NCBI GenBank assembly: GCA_964511535.1
Contig: CAZEFW010000021.1
Coordinates: 1 to 64,000, forward strand
Direction of reading: 5' to 3'
Source of the DNA: CAZCFB01 sp964511535
Lineage (GTDB): Bacteria; Myxococcota_A; Polyangia; GCA-2747355; CAZCFB01
Length of the DNA: 64,000 nucleotides
A program made the position numbers and the translations under genes. Each line of letters begins with the position of its first letter. Position 1 is the stretch's first letter. Below the pieces are notes generated by a model, which saw only the letters and a list, made by a program, of their open reading frames with translations, ran no database searches and had not been told where the DNA came from. Below, one piece after another: positions 1 to 7,980 of the stretch.

Positions 1-117
1 TAGACGCGGCATCCTGCCGCGTTCAAACCGACGAGACGCCGCTTCTACAGGCGCGTAGACGCGGCATCCTGCCGCGTTCAAACCGACGAGACGCCGCTTC
101 TACAGGCGCGAATGTAG
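1..117. repeat. Tandem 55-bp inverted-pair repeat with GTAG-headed palindromes
   Basis: Two identical 55-bp units occupy 1-55 and 56-110. Each starts with (G)TAG followed by a 7-bp-stem hairpin (ACGCGGC / GCCGCGT, positions 4-22 in the first) and ends with the reverse-facing head CTAC (45-48 and 100-103), so the arms GTAGACGCGGC and GCCGCTTCTAC face each other with one mismatch. A third forward head, GTAGCGTC, begins at 114. This resembles paired REP elements (BIMEs). It lies just downstream of the cytochrome gene that ends at 150. The left edge of the window cuts the G of the first head, so more units may lie outside. Confidence 0.75.
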
Positions 118-149
118 CGTCTTGCCGCTTTTGCTCCGGCCTGTTCCGC

Positions 150-1487
150 TCAGCGCAGCCTGATGGTACGCCTGGCCTCGGCCATGCTGATCACCGGCAC
201 CTTCACCGTGCCGGGCGGCACCCCGGCCTCGGCCAGACCCCGGGGCGAGACGGAGCGGTAGAGCAGCCGCGCCTCGACGGTGACCGCGCCGCGCGCGCCC
301 GCGGGCAGCGGGTAGCGCTCGGTGACCGTGGCCAGCGGCGGGATCCGGTAGTCTCGGGCCTTCTTCACCGTGTTCCAGAACAGGGTGGTGTCTCTGCCCT
401 GCGCGTCGTGGACCTCGGTGCGGTACACCACGGCGCCCGGCTTGATGTTGCCCGAGGCGTCCAGGTCGCCGCTGCGCAGGACCACCTTGCCGCGCCGATC
501 CTTGACCGTGACCTCCAGCCACATCTCCCGGATCTCGGTCACCCCGGTGGGCAGGTTGTGACCGGCCCCCACGTTGGTCACGCGCACCGGCAGCACCACC
601 CCCGCCTTGCCCGGCACCGGCTCGCCGATCTCCAGCCGCCCGGCCCGCCGCAGCAGCGCGATGCCGGCCTCTCGAAGCCGCGCACCCTCGGCGCCCTGGC
701 TGGCCGTGAACATGACGTTGGGCCCGACGAACCGGTGGTCAGAGATATGAGGCCGGCGCGGCCCCATCACCGCCGCCTTGCCGGGGTCCTTCACCGGCGG
801 CTTTATGCCCGCCGGCGTGCCGTCCCCCGCGGGGATGGCGCGGCTCATGTGGCAGTCCTGGCATACCACCCCCGCCGCCGCGTAGGGCCCCTTCTTCCAC
901 TCCTCGTAGGTGGTCTCCAGCTTGATGCCGTTGCCGGGGTGGGTCACCTGGTGGCAGGTGCCGCAATATTCGGCGCCGCGCAGGTGCGGGGCGTGGCGCG
1001 CCCTGTGAGTCACCGGCTTCGGGTCCTTGATCGGCCCGAGCATGGTGTCCGACGCCGCCCCCACGAAGCCCGAATTGCCCACCATCGTATGGCCAGTGAT
1101 GGTGTGGCAGAAATCGCACTGCACCCCCTCGGTGGACACCGGGTCGACCTGCGTGTCCGTGACCTTCTCCAGCGCCTTCTTGTACGGGATCTGGCCGCTG
1201 CGCACCCCGAGCGGGGTGTGGCAGGCGCCGCAGAAAGTCTCTAGCTTCTTTTTGGACTGCTGCGAGGCCTTGATGAAGTAGATGTTGTAGATCGGCTCGG
1301 TGTGCGCCTGGGCGTGCAGAGACACTGACCACTGGCTGTACTGCTTCGGGTGGCACCCCGAACAGCCGAGGGACGACAGGGGCACGAAAGGCCCGTCCGC
1401 CTTGCCCGCCGTGGGTTCGTCCGCGGCTGCGACAGCCGGCGCGCCGAGGACCATCAACACCAGCGTTGTACGTGCGACGAAGCTCAT
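150..1487 (-). CDS. Periplasmic pentaheme cytochrome c
   Basis: This 445-residue protein starts with a cleavable signal peptide (hydrophobic to about residue 22, ending AVAAADE) and carries five CXXCH heme-binding motifs at residues 42-46, 86-90, 124-128, 175-179 and 209-213. The C-terminal 200 residues have no heme motif and look like a beta-sandwich; they contain a GHNLPTG segment that I associate with multiheme cytochromes of anaerobic respiration. It should be a periplasmic or surface electron carrier; the partner cannot be named from sequence. The motif spacing resembles the cytochrome c554-like group. The gene is divergent from a second pentaheme cytochrome with only 40 bp between the starts, so the two probably share a regulatory region. 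Confidence 0.9.
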   Translation of the reverse strand: MSFVARTTLVLMVLGAPAVAAADEPTAGKADGPFVPLSSLGCSGCHPKQYSQWSVSLHAQAHTEPIYNIYFIKASQQSKKKLETFCGACHTPLGVRSGQIPYKKALEKVTDTQVDPVSTEGVQCDFCHTITGHTMVGNSGFVGAASDTMLGPIKDPKPVTHRARHAPHLRGAEYCGTCHQVTHPGNGIKLETTYEEWKKGPYAAAGVVCQDCHMSRAIPAGDGTPAGIKPPVKDPGKAAVMGPRRPHISDHRFVGPNVMFTASQGAEGARLREAGIALLRRAGRLEIGEPVPGKAGVVLPVRVTNVGAGHNLPTGVTEIREMWLEVTVKDRRGKVVLRSGDLDASGNIKPGAVVYRTEVHDAQGRDTTLFWNTVKKARDYRIPPLATVTERYPLPAGARGAVTVEARLLYRSVSPRGLAEAGVPPGTVKVPVISMAEARRTIRLR

Positions 1488-1527
1488 CCCCAGACATTAA
1501 CAAGGAACTCCGTGTTACGCTGCCCCG

Positions 1528-2940
1528 GTGCGGCGCCGACGCCTGATACTCCTCGCCCTGGCCCTGGCGGCCGCCCTGCCGGCCTGCCGGCCGAGGGCCG
1601 TACGCAAGAAGCCGGACCTCGACCGCCCGGCGGAGAAGGTCAAGCCCCTGTCAGAGCACTTCACCGCTGACCAGACCTTCGCCTTCGTGCTGCCTCAGCT
1701 GAAGCCTGTGCAGGGTGTCGGCGGCGTACGCGCCAGCCAGTGCGCCGTTTGCCACAAGGAGATCCACGAGGAGTGGAGCCAGAGCACCCACGCCTGGGCC
1801 CTGCGCGACCTTCAGTTCCAGGCCGAGATCTTCAAGCCAAGCTCGCCCCGCTGGCTGTGCCTCAACTGCCACATCCCGGTGCAGAACCAGCGCCGTACCA
1901 TCGTCCGGGGGCTGAAGTCCGGCGACGTGCTGCGGCCCGCGACCGCGCCAAACCCGGGCTTCGACCCGGAGATGCAAAAGGAAGCCATCACCTGCGCCGT
2001 GTGTCATGTGCGCCCGGGCCCCGGCGGCGCCAGCCAGATCATCGGCCCGCGCGGCAACCCCAAGGCGCCCCACCCGGTCAAGGCCGAGCCGGCGACCCTG
2101 CACGACATCTGCTACCGCTGCCACGATCCCAGGGGCGAGCGCATCACGCCGCTGCTGGTGTGCTGGTTCGAGACCCGCAAGGAGCTGGAGCAAGGCCCCA
2201 TGGGCGGCGACGCCACCTGCGCCGACTGCCACATGCCCACCAAGAAGCGCCGGCTCGCGGCGCCGCTGTTCACCCGCTTCCCGGAGCGCGACAGCCCGCG
2301 CCACACCTGGGAAGGCGGCGGCGTACCCAAGCACTTCGGCGGCTTCGCGGGGCAGGCCGCTCGCGGCTACGAGGCGGGCCTCTCCTCGGAGCTGCTCGAG
2401 GTCACGCGGGACGACAAGACCGGCGCGGTGAGCCTCACGGTGGAGCTGTCCAACACGGCGGCGCACAAGCTGACCACCGGCGATCCCGAGCGCCACCTGC
2501 TGCTGGTGGCCCGCGCGCTGGACGCCGACGGCGAGGAGCTGGCCCGCCAGACCCATCGCATCGGCCAGACCTGGAAGTGGCGCCCCGAGGCGAAGAAGGT
2601 GGGAGACAACCGGCTCGGCGTGGAGGAGGAGCGCAAGTGGAGCGCCACCCTCGAGCCGCGCGCGGGCAGCGCCGCCGCGCGCCTCTCGCTGGCCATCTAC
2701 CACGTGCGGCTCACGGGCAAGAGCGCCACGCACATGATGAAGACGAAGGTCCAGGAGACCTACGTCGAGGGGCTCGAGGCGAAGGTGAAGCAGCTCCCCC
2801 GGCTCTACCCCATGGCCCGCTACCTGCACCACGAGGTGGTGGAGCTGGCCAGCGGGAAGCGGACCCGGGCCAGCGAGGCCGAGCTGGTGCGGCTGTCGGC
2901 GGCCGAGGCGCAGCGGCCCCTGGATACGCGAGACTACTGA
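1528..2940 (+). CDS. Pentaheme cytochrome c lipoprotein
   Basis: The gene starts at GTG. The 470-residue product has a basic N-terminus, a hydrophobic stretch and a lipobox ending at Cys20 (ALPAC), so it is probably a lipoprotein. Five CXXCH motifs lie at residues 72-76, 111-115, 156-160, 195-199 and 231-235. The first is followed by EEWSQSTHAW, a c554-like feature. The second half has no heme motif and contains AHKLTTGDPERH, apparently equivalent to the GHNLPTG region of the divergent cytochrome, so the two are likely distant paralogues. Co-orientation with the barrel-like gene (48 bp downstream) and the rhodanese gene suggests one transcript of envelope proteins. Which electron donor or acceptor it serves is unknown. 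Confidence 0.88.
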   Translation: MRRRRLILLALALAAALPACRPRAVRKKPDLDRPAEKVKPLSEHFTADQTFAFVLPQLKPVQGVGGVRASQCAVCHKEIHEEWSQSTHAWALRDLQFQAEIFKPSSPRWLCLNCHIPVQNQRRTIVRGLKSGDVLRPATAPNPGFDPEMQKEAITCAVCHVRPGPGGASQIIGPRGNPKAPHPVKAEPATLHDICYRCHDPRGERITPLLVCWFETRKELEQGPMGGDATCADCHMPTKKRRLAAPLFTRFPERDSPRHTWEGGGVPKHFGGFAGQAARGYEAGLSSELLEVTRDDKTGAVSLTVELSNTAAHKLTTGDPERHLLLVARALDADGEELARQTHRIGQTWKWRPEAKKVGDNRLGVEEERKWSATLEPRAGSAAARLSLAIYHVRLTGKSATHMMKTKVQETYVEGLEAKVKQLPRLYPMARYLHHEVVELASGKRTRASEAELVRLSAAEAQRPLDTRDY

Positions 2941-2988
2941 GCGGCTCGAGCTGTAACGCCCGGCATCCCTCCGTGACAGGCTATTGAA

Positions 2989-3831
2989 ATGAGGCGATCG
3001 CTCTGCACCCTGGCGCTGCTCGCGCTGCTCGCGACCCCGACCCCGGCGGCCGCGGGGCCCTGGTCCAAGGGCTGGGGCGAGCTGTACGTCAAGCTGGGCG
3101 AGTCGCTGTTCCTCGCCGACAGCTACGTGGACGCCTCGGGCAGGGTGGTGCGCGGCGCGGAGTACCTCGGCGCCACCACCTCGCTCTACTTCGAGGTGGG
3201 CATCTGGCGCGGCCTGATGGCCTGGGGCTACCTGCCCTACATCGTGGCCGTGAACAGCTTCGACGACGGCTCGAGCTACCTGCAGGCGGGTGGCGCCGAC
3301 GCGCTGGTGGGCCTGCAGTACAGCCCGAGCGAGGCGCTGGGCCTCCCCTTGCCGCTGGCGGTGCGGCTGGAGTTCAAGGCGCCGCTGTACGACGTGGGAC
3401 AGCACCGGGACGACCCGCTGGCCAGCCGCTACCCCGCCCCGGGCGACGGACAGCTCGACATGACGCTGTGGCTCTCGGCCGGCGGCTCGTTGCCCGGGCG
3501 TCCGCTCTACTTCTTCGCCGAGGTGGGCTACCGCCACCGCACCGAAGCGTACATCGGTCAGGGCGATACCCGGGCGTTCGGCGACGGCATCGCCCTGGCG
3601 GCCCAGGTGGGCTACACCTTCCGCAGGCGCATGTTGCTGGCCGCCAACTTCAACGGGGTGGTGCCCTTCAGCGCAGACGAGGTGACCAAGGGCTACCTGG
3701 TGGTCGGGCCGGTGCTTGCCGTGCTGATGCCCCGCGGCCTGGCCATCGAGTTCACGGTAGACCCCATCGTCTGGGCGCGCAACGCGTCGCCCGGGGTGGG
3801 CGTCTCGTTGGGGCTGTCTTTCAAGAGGTGA
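2989..3831 (+). CDS. Predicted outer-membrane beta-barrel protein
   Basis: The 280-residue product has a clear Sec signal peptide (hydrophobic residues about 5-20, then TPAAAG). The mature part is rich in aromatic and glycine residues in alternating patterns such as LYFEVGIW, LYFFAEVGYRHR and VGYTFRR, typical of amphipathic beta strands, and it ends in a near-terminal aromatic (LGLSFKR). This fits a small barrel of about 10-12 strands. No specific family could be assigned with confidence. It follows the cytochrome lipoprotein by 48 bp and precedes the rhodanese lipoprotein by 4 bp, so it is probably co-transcribed with both. A porin for electron-transfer cytochromes is possible but speculative. 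Confidence 0.72.
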   Translation: MRRSLCTLALLALLATPTPAAAGPWSKGWGELYVKLGESLFLADSYVDASGRVVRGAEYLGATTSLYFEVGIWRGLMAWGYLPYIVAVNSFDDGSSYLQAGGADALVGLQYSPSEALGLPLPLAVRLEFKAPLYDVGQHRDDPLASRYPAPGDGQLDMTLWLSAGGSLPGRPLYFFAEVGYRHRTEAYIGQGDTRAFGDGIALAAQVGYTFRRRMLLAANFNGVVPFSADEVTKGYLVVGPVLAVLMPRGLAIEFTVDPIVWARNASPGVGVSLGLSFKR

Positions 3832-3835
3832 GCCG

Positions 3836-4768
3836 ATGAACCATCATCATCATCTGGTGCTGCTGCTGCTCTCGATCCCCCTGGCGGGCGTCGGGTGCAC
3901 CACCAAGATGCACCCACCCCATGGCCCGCCCTACCAGGGACAGCGGGGTTGGATCACCTCGGCGGCCCAGGTCCGCGGCCTGCACCCTGCCGGCGCCACC
4001 TTCCTCGATACGCGCCCGGCCGATCAGTTCCAAAAGGGCCACCTGGCCGGGGCCCACAACGTCTCGTGGAAGACCTTCTCCGAGCCGCAGTCTCCGGACC
4101 GCGGCCGCCTGCTGGCGGACGACGCCATGCTGCAGCAGGCCCTGCGGGCGGTGGGGGTCACGGCCAGCAAGCCGGTGGTGGTCATCGGCGACACCATCAA
4201 CGGCTGGGGAGAAGACGGGCGCGTGGTGTGGATGCTCAGGACCCTGGGCCACAGCAGCGCCTCGCTGCTGGACGGCGGGCACCACGCGGCGGAGCAGGCC
4301 GGCCTGCCCGTGACCACCGCCGCCACCCCCGCCGGGCAGGGCGACTTCACCGTGGCGCGCATCGCCACCTGGGACATCCAGAAGCAGGAGCTGCAGCAGC
4401 TGGTCAAGGCCGGCAGCGCCGGCGCGGCCAAGCGCTTGCTGGTTGACACGCGGGAGCTGCGCGAGTTCGAGGGCGCGGTGCCCTACGGCGAGAGCCGGGG
4501 CGGGCACCTGCCCGGCGCCGTGCACCTGCACTACTCGTCCCTGCTCAACACCCTGGGCGCCCTGCGGGACCGCGACACGCTGATGGCGCGCCTGCGCGAG
4601 CGCGGCATCACCGCCGACCGGGAGATCATCGCCTACTGCACCGGGGGCGTGCGCTCGGGCTGGTTCGTGGCGGTGCTCGCCGACCTCGGCTTCACCCGAG
4701 TGCGCAACTACGCCGGCAGCATGTGGGAGTGGTCCGCGGGCCCGGCTGACCAGTACCCGCTGGAGTAG
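3836..4768 (+). CDS. Periplasmic tandem-rhodanese sulfurtransferase lipoprotein
   Basis: The 310-residue protein has a lipoprotein signal ending at Cys21 (AGVGC) and two rhodanese domains, about residues 40-165 and 175-305. The N-terminal domain keeps the structural FLDTRPADQF and GHLAGAHNV motifs but has no active-site Cys. The C-terminal domain has the catalytic loop CTGGVRSG with the nucleophile at Cys268. This is the usual layout of thiosulfate/3-mercaptopyruvate sulfurtransferases, which move sulfane sulfur to acceptors such as cyanide or thiols. Placement outside the cytoplasm suggests handling of periplasmic thiosulfate or polysulfide, of interest given the dsr operon in this window. 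The MNHHHH start is natural. It ends convergently with a lipoprotein operon. Confidence 0.88.
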   Translation: MNHHHHLVLLLLSIPLAGVGCTTKMHPPHGPPYQGQRGWITSAAQVRGLHPAGATFLDTRPADQFQKGHLAGAHNVSWKTFSEPQSPDRGRLLADDAMLQQALRAVGVTASKPVVVIGDTINGWGEDGRVVWMLRTLGHSSASLLDGGHHAAEQAGLPVTTAATPAGQGDFTVARIATWDIQKQELQQLVKAGSAGAAKRLLVDTRELREFEGAVPYGESRGGHLPGAVHLHYSSLLNTLGALRDRDTLMARLRERGITADREIIAYCTGGVRSGWFVAVLADLGFTRVRNYAGSMWEWSAGPADQYPLE

Positions 4769-4776
4769 CCCGAACA

Positions 4777-4819
4777 TTGCGCCAGCAGTGGCCTGCTGCG
4801 ACGGCAAACTGGCGCAACA
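4777..4819. terminator. Inverted repeat between convergent genes
   Basis: The arms TTGCGCCAG and CTGGCGCAA are perfect 9-bp complements separated by about 23 bases, located between the rhodanese gene and the oppositely oriented LPP20 gene. There is no T-tract, so its role as a terminator is only suggested by position. Confidence 0.4.
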
Positions 4820-4833
4820 TTGGGGCCAGGCAG

Positions 4834-5889
4834 CTACATCGCCGCGCGGATCTTCTGCACCAGCGACGGCACCGTCTTCTTGCACAGCTTGGACACCGCC
4901 AGCTGCACCGCCCGCCGCAGCCGCGGGCGCCCCGCCTTGAGGCTCTCGTTGAACGCCGCCACCGTCTTGCCGTTCTCCACGTCGGTCAGGCGCAGGTTGA
5001 TCTCGGCCAGCACCATCACCACGCCGCGGATGCGCCCCGCCTTCTGGTACTTCAGCTTGCCGTGGATCATCACGTCCACGTCGCTGGTCCCCTCGAGCAC
5101 CTCGATGCCGTTGCGCCCCAGCTCCTCGGCCATGCAGGTCTGGATCGTCGCGCGCTTCTTGCCGCGGATCACCAGCCCCACCTTGATGTTGGCCTTGGCC
5201 GTCTGGAACTTGGCCACCAGCTCCTCCCAGCGCATGGGCGGCGGCACGCCGGCGCCGCGCGGGTGCACGATGCGCATGTCCACGTTGAGCGCCGCGCGCT
5301 CCTGCATGGTCTCCATGGCCCGGGCGTAGGCCACGAACTTGCTGGTGGGCGTCTCTGCCGCGTCGCCCTGCTGGATCTGCAGCCCCATCTTCTTGTCCAG
5401 CCGCGCGATCTCCTCCTTGAGCCGCCGCGCCGTCACCGCGCGGTCGATCACCCCGAGGCAGTGGTGGCTCCCCTGGCGGTCGATCCAGTGCTCCGCGATG
5501 CGCGCCCCCTTGAGCACCTTGTCGGTGGAGACCCGGGTCAGCTGGCTGATGTTCATCGCCTCCACCCGCACCGACGGCGCGGCCTCGGTCACCTTGGAGA
5601 AGTGCCCCTGCCAGTCCTGGCTGACCTGGCTCACCCGGGAGTTGAACACCTTGGCCAGCGCGCCGCGGGCGGCGTCCTCGCACGCCCCCCGCGCGCCGCC
5701 GCGGCCCACGGCCGTCAGGTACGACATGCCCGGGTACCGGCCCGGGTTGCCGTCCACCCACGACGGCTTGCCCCCTTGCCCGCCGGCACCCCCGCCTCCC
5801 CCGCCGCGGGCGTACTGATAGCGCGGCGGCGGCGGGCCGCAGCTCGCCACCAGCGCCACGGTCAACACCAACGAGAGCCCTCTGATCAT
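4834..5889 (-). CDS. LPP20-family lipoprotein (last gene of the lipoprotein operon)
   Basis: The product is 351 residues with a signal peptide and lipobox at the C of VASCGPPP, followed by a Gly-rich linker. The segment PSWVDGNP...YLTAVGRGGA with a following Ala/Arg-rich helix matches the LPP20 pattern (tryptophan, then a tyrosine-strand and A-rich helix). The C-terminal part resembles the CsgG/LPP20-type fold with strand-helix alternation. The start at 5889 was chosen over the in-frame ATG six bases upstream because AAGGAG lies seven bases before it. The gene is 23 bp downstream of the COG3014 gene and is probably translated from the same mRNA. It should be anchored in the outer membrane; the function is unknown. 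Confidence 0.75.
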   Translation of the reverse strand: MIRGLSLVLTVALVASCGPPPPRYQYARGGGGGGAGGQGGKPSWVDGNPGRYPGMSYLTAVGRGGARGACEDAARGALAKVFNSRVSQVSQDWQGHFSKVTEAAPSVRVEAMNISQLTRVSTDKVLKGARIAEHWIDRQGSHHCLGVIDRAVTARRLKEEIARLDKKMGLQIQQGDAAETPTSKFVAYARAMETMQERAALNVDMRIVHPRGAGVPPPMRWEELVAKFQTAKANIKVGLVIRGKKRATIQTCMAEELGRNGIEVLEGTSDVDVMIHGKLKYQKAGRIRGVVMVLAEINLRLTDVENGKTVAAFNESLKAGRPRLRRAVQLAVSKLCKKTVPSLVQKIRAAM

Positions 5890-5912
5890 GCTCATTCTCC
5901 TTCGAGGCCCGC

Positions 5913-7319
5913 TCAGGGCATCGCCTTGTACCTGATGATGGTCCTGCGCCCCCTCTCCACCTTGATCTTCGGCAGCGTCACGGTCTTGCCGCCCACCAGC
6001 CGCACCTTCGGCGCGTAGCTCCCCGGCGGCACCAACACCCGGGCCACCTCCCAGCGCGCCGGCAGGGTGGTCCACGCCCGCTTGTCCGCCTCCTCGGTGG
6101 CCTGGAACGCGGCGCTCGCCCCCTTGGCGAACAGCCCGCTCAGCTTCTTCCCGCCGATGGCCATGCCGGCCCCGGCCGCGGCGCTCGTGCTGCCGCCCTT
6201 GGTCACCGCGCGGATGATGGTGTCGCGCCACACCCGGTGCATCTTGTCCGCCAGGGTCTTGATCGCGATCTCGTTGACCGGCTCGGCCAGCCATGTGCGC
6301 GCGCTCTGGTCGCCCACCAGCAGGTCTGCGTACTTGTGCCGGGGCTTGTGGATCGCCAGCTGGGGGATGGCCATCTTCACCGCCATGGAGCTGGCCGGGA
6401 TGGTGATGCGCACCCGCCGCGCGTACTCCTCACCCGGCTCGGCGTCGCAGCGGTAGTTCTTGGGGCTGCGCACGTAGCAGTTGATGAAGAAGTCCACCTT
6501 GTTCGGCCCCTCGCCGTTCATCAGCACCAGCACCACCTCGCCCTGCTGCTGCATGATCAGCGCGGTCTTGCCCAGCGTGGGGTCGCCGTACTTCTTGCGC
6601 AGCCGGTCCGCCTCGTCGCTGGCGTTGCTCTGCACCGCCGCCCGGGCTGCGTCCTCTGGCAGGTAGGGCGGCACCTTCATGGAGAACGCCTTGGCGTACA
6701 GCTTCTCGTACACCTCCAGCGCCTTGACGTACGCGATGCGCGCGTCGTCGAAGCTGCCCTCCAGCTCGAACAGCAGCCCCATGAGCCAGTGGGCGAAGGC
6801 GTCCTGTCCGTGCAGGTTCTTGCGGTCCTTGTACCTGGTGTTGATCAGGGTCAGCTTGGCGTTGATCTTGCGCGCCTCAACAAGCGCCCCCGGCTGGTCG
6901 CCGAGGTAGAGGTAGTTGAGCGCCTTGACCACGTTGATCAGCACGTCCTCGTAGTCCTCGCCGGCGTAGTCCTTGGCCGCGTCGGAGGTGAAGACCGCCT
7001 TGATCTGCTTGCGGATGCTTTTTGTGTACAGCTCCTTGACGCGCTGCTCGCACTTCTCGAGCACGGCGCTCGACTCCTTGTAGCGCCCCAGCAGGTGCAG
7101 CAGCATCCCCTCATTCATCCAGTAGACGACCCGGTCCTGCTCGCGGAAGCCCTGGCCCTTGCTCTCGCGCAGGATCTCCAGCGCCTCCTGGTAGCGCTCC
7201 ACCTTGGTCAGGTCGCGCACCTGCCCCGCGGTGCGCACCAGCTTGCCCTGGCCGCAGGCCCCCACCAGCAGGGCCGCCGCCAGCAAGCAGGGCGCCAGCC
7301 GGCAAAGACGCGTCACCAT
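5913..7319 (-). CDS. COG3014-like lipoprotein with TPR-like helices
   Basis: The 468-residue product has a lipobox at about residue 22 (LLVGAC) and then TPR-like helical repeats (residues 35-220) with motifs such as ERYQEALEILRESKGQ and EDYEDVLINVVKALNYLYLGD. The latter and the following ALVEARKINAKL are characteristic of COG3014, an uncharacterised lipoprotein family usually found next to LpoB. The C-terminal third is rich in beta strands. Its ATG overlaps the stop of the LpoB gene by 7 bp (ATGGTGA), which points to translational coupling. The known neighbourhood of COG3014 with LpoB (COG3417) agrees with what is seen here. Confidence 0.85.
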   Translation of the reverse strand: MVTRLCRLAPCLLAAALLVGACGQGKLVRTAGQVRDLTKVERYQEALEILRESKGQGFREQDRVVYWMNEGMLLHLLGRYKESSAVLEKCEQRVKELYTKSIRKQIKAVFTSDAAKDYAGEDYEDVLINVVKALNYLYLGDQPGALVEARKINAKLTLINTRYKDRKNLHGQDAFAHWLMGLLFELEGSFDDARIAYVKALEVYEKLYAKAFSMKVPPYLPEDAARAAVQSNASDEADRLRKKYGDPTLGKTALIMQQQGEVVLVLMNGEGPNKVDFFINCYVRSPKNYRCDAEPGEEYARRVRITIPASSMAVKMAIPQLAIHKPRHKYADLLVGDQSARTWLAEPVNEIAIKTLADKMHRVWRDTIIRAVTKGGSTSAAAGAGMAIGGKKLSGLFAKGASAAFQATEEADKRAWTTLPARWEVARVLVPPGSYAPKVRLVGGKTVTLPKIKVERGRRTIIRYKAMP

Positions 7320-7939
7320 TGGGTGGTCGCCCTGTTGATGACCTTCTTGATGGAGTGGACCTTCATCCACACCTTGGCGTTGGACTGGGAGTCCACCAGC
7401 TCCATGGTGACGACGTAGGCCCGCACCTCCTGGCCGTCGATGGCGTCGTTCTGCGCCTCTATGCGGCCGCGGATCAGGTAGTCAGAGCCGCTCTCCTCGC
7501 CGTGGGACTTGACCGTGTCGTCCGACGCGTGCTTCGCCTGATCGTCCCGCTCGTCTCGCTGCGCCTCGGCCTCGTCCTGGTCGGCCACCACCGTGGCCAT
7601 GCCCGAGTTGAGGATCTCGGCCTCCAGCTGCTTGGCGTAGAACCGCACGTTGATATGCTCGGGGGTGCGGTTCATGATCTGACCCATCCGCACGATGGGA
7701 TCCCGCCCGCTCTTCTGCTTGAACTTGTTGGCCCAGGGCCGGGACATGCAGTCCTGGATCATCACCCGGGCCACCTGGTTGGCGTCGGCGTCGTTCCAGT
7801 TGCCCGACATGTCGATCTGGCTGTTCGGGTTGACGCGGGTCACCCGGGTACTCGGCCCCGGCGGCGGGCCGCACGCCGCGCCCATCGCGGCACAGATCGC
7901 CAGCGCGGCGGTGACGATGAAAGCTCGCTCGAACCTCAT
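7313..7939 (-). CDS. lpoB: LpoB-family penicillin-binding-protein activator lipoprotein
   Basis: The 208-residue protein has a lipoprotein-type signal (AAMGAAC) and a proline-rich start, followed by the LpoB domain. Recognisable motifs are SGNWNDADANQVARVMIQDC, RDPIVRMGQI, HINVRFYAKQLE and a Gly-Met pair before the variable acidic insert, then DYLIRGRI and YVVTMELVD. In enterobacteria LpoB is an outer-membrane lipoprotein that reaches through the peptidoglycan to stimulate PBP1B; that role is inferred here from family only. The start at 7939 is supported by AGGAGG eight bases upstream. It is the third gene of the operon and overlaps the COG3014 gene by 7 bp. Confidence 0.85.
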   Translation of the reverse strand: MRFERAFIVTAALAICAAMGAACGPPPGPSTRVTRVNPNSQIDMSGNWNDADANQVARVMIQDCMSRPWANKFKQKSGRDPIVRMGQIMNRTPEHINVRFYAKQLEAEILNSGMATVVADQDEAEAQRDERDDQAKHASDDTVKSHGEESGSDYLIRGRIEAQNDAIDGQEVRAYVVTMELVDSQSNAKVWMKVHSIKKVINRATTQW

Positions 7940-7980
7940 GGCGTTGCCTCCTAGAGTTGCCTGCGGGGGCGCGTGCCTCC

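Noticed and set aside
3836..3853. MNHHHH start of the rhodanese protein, looking like an artificial His tag
   Set aside because: It is a short run of His codons at the head of a normal lipoprotein signal peptide and the flanking DNA fits the genome; no vector sequence is visible.
5889..6294. Long N-terminal extension upstream of the second LPP20 gene
   Set aside because: The in-frame extension overlaps the COG3014 gene, has Gly/Ala/Arg-rich shadow composition, and the AAGGAG site sets the start at 5889.
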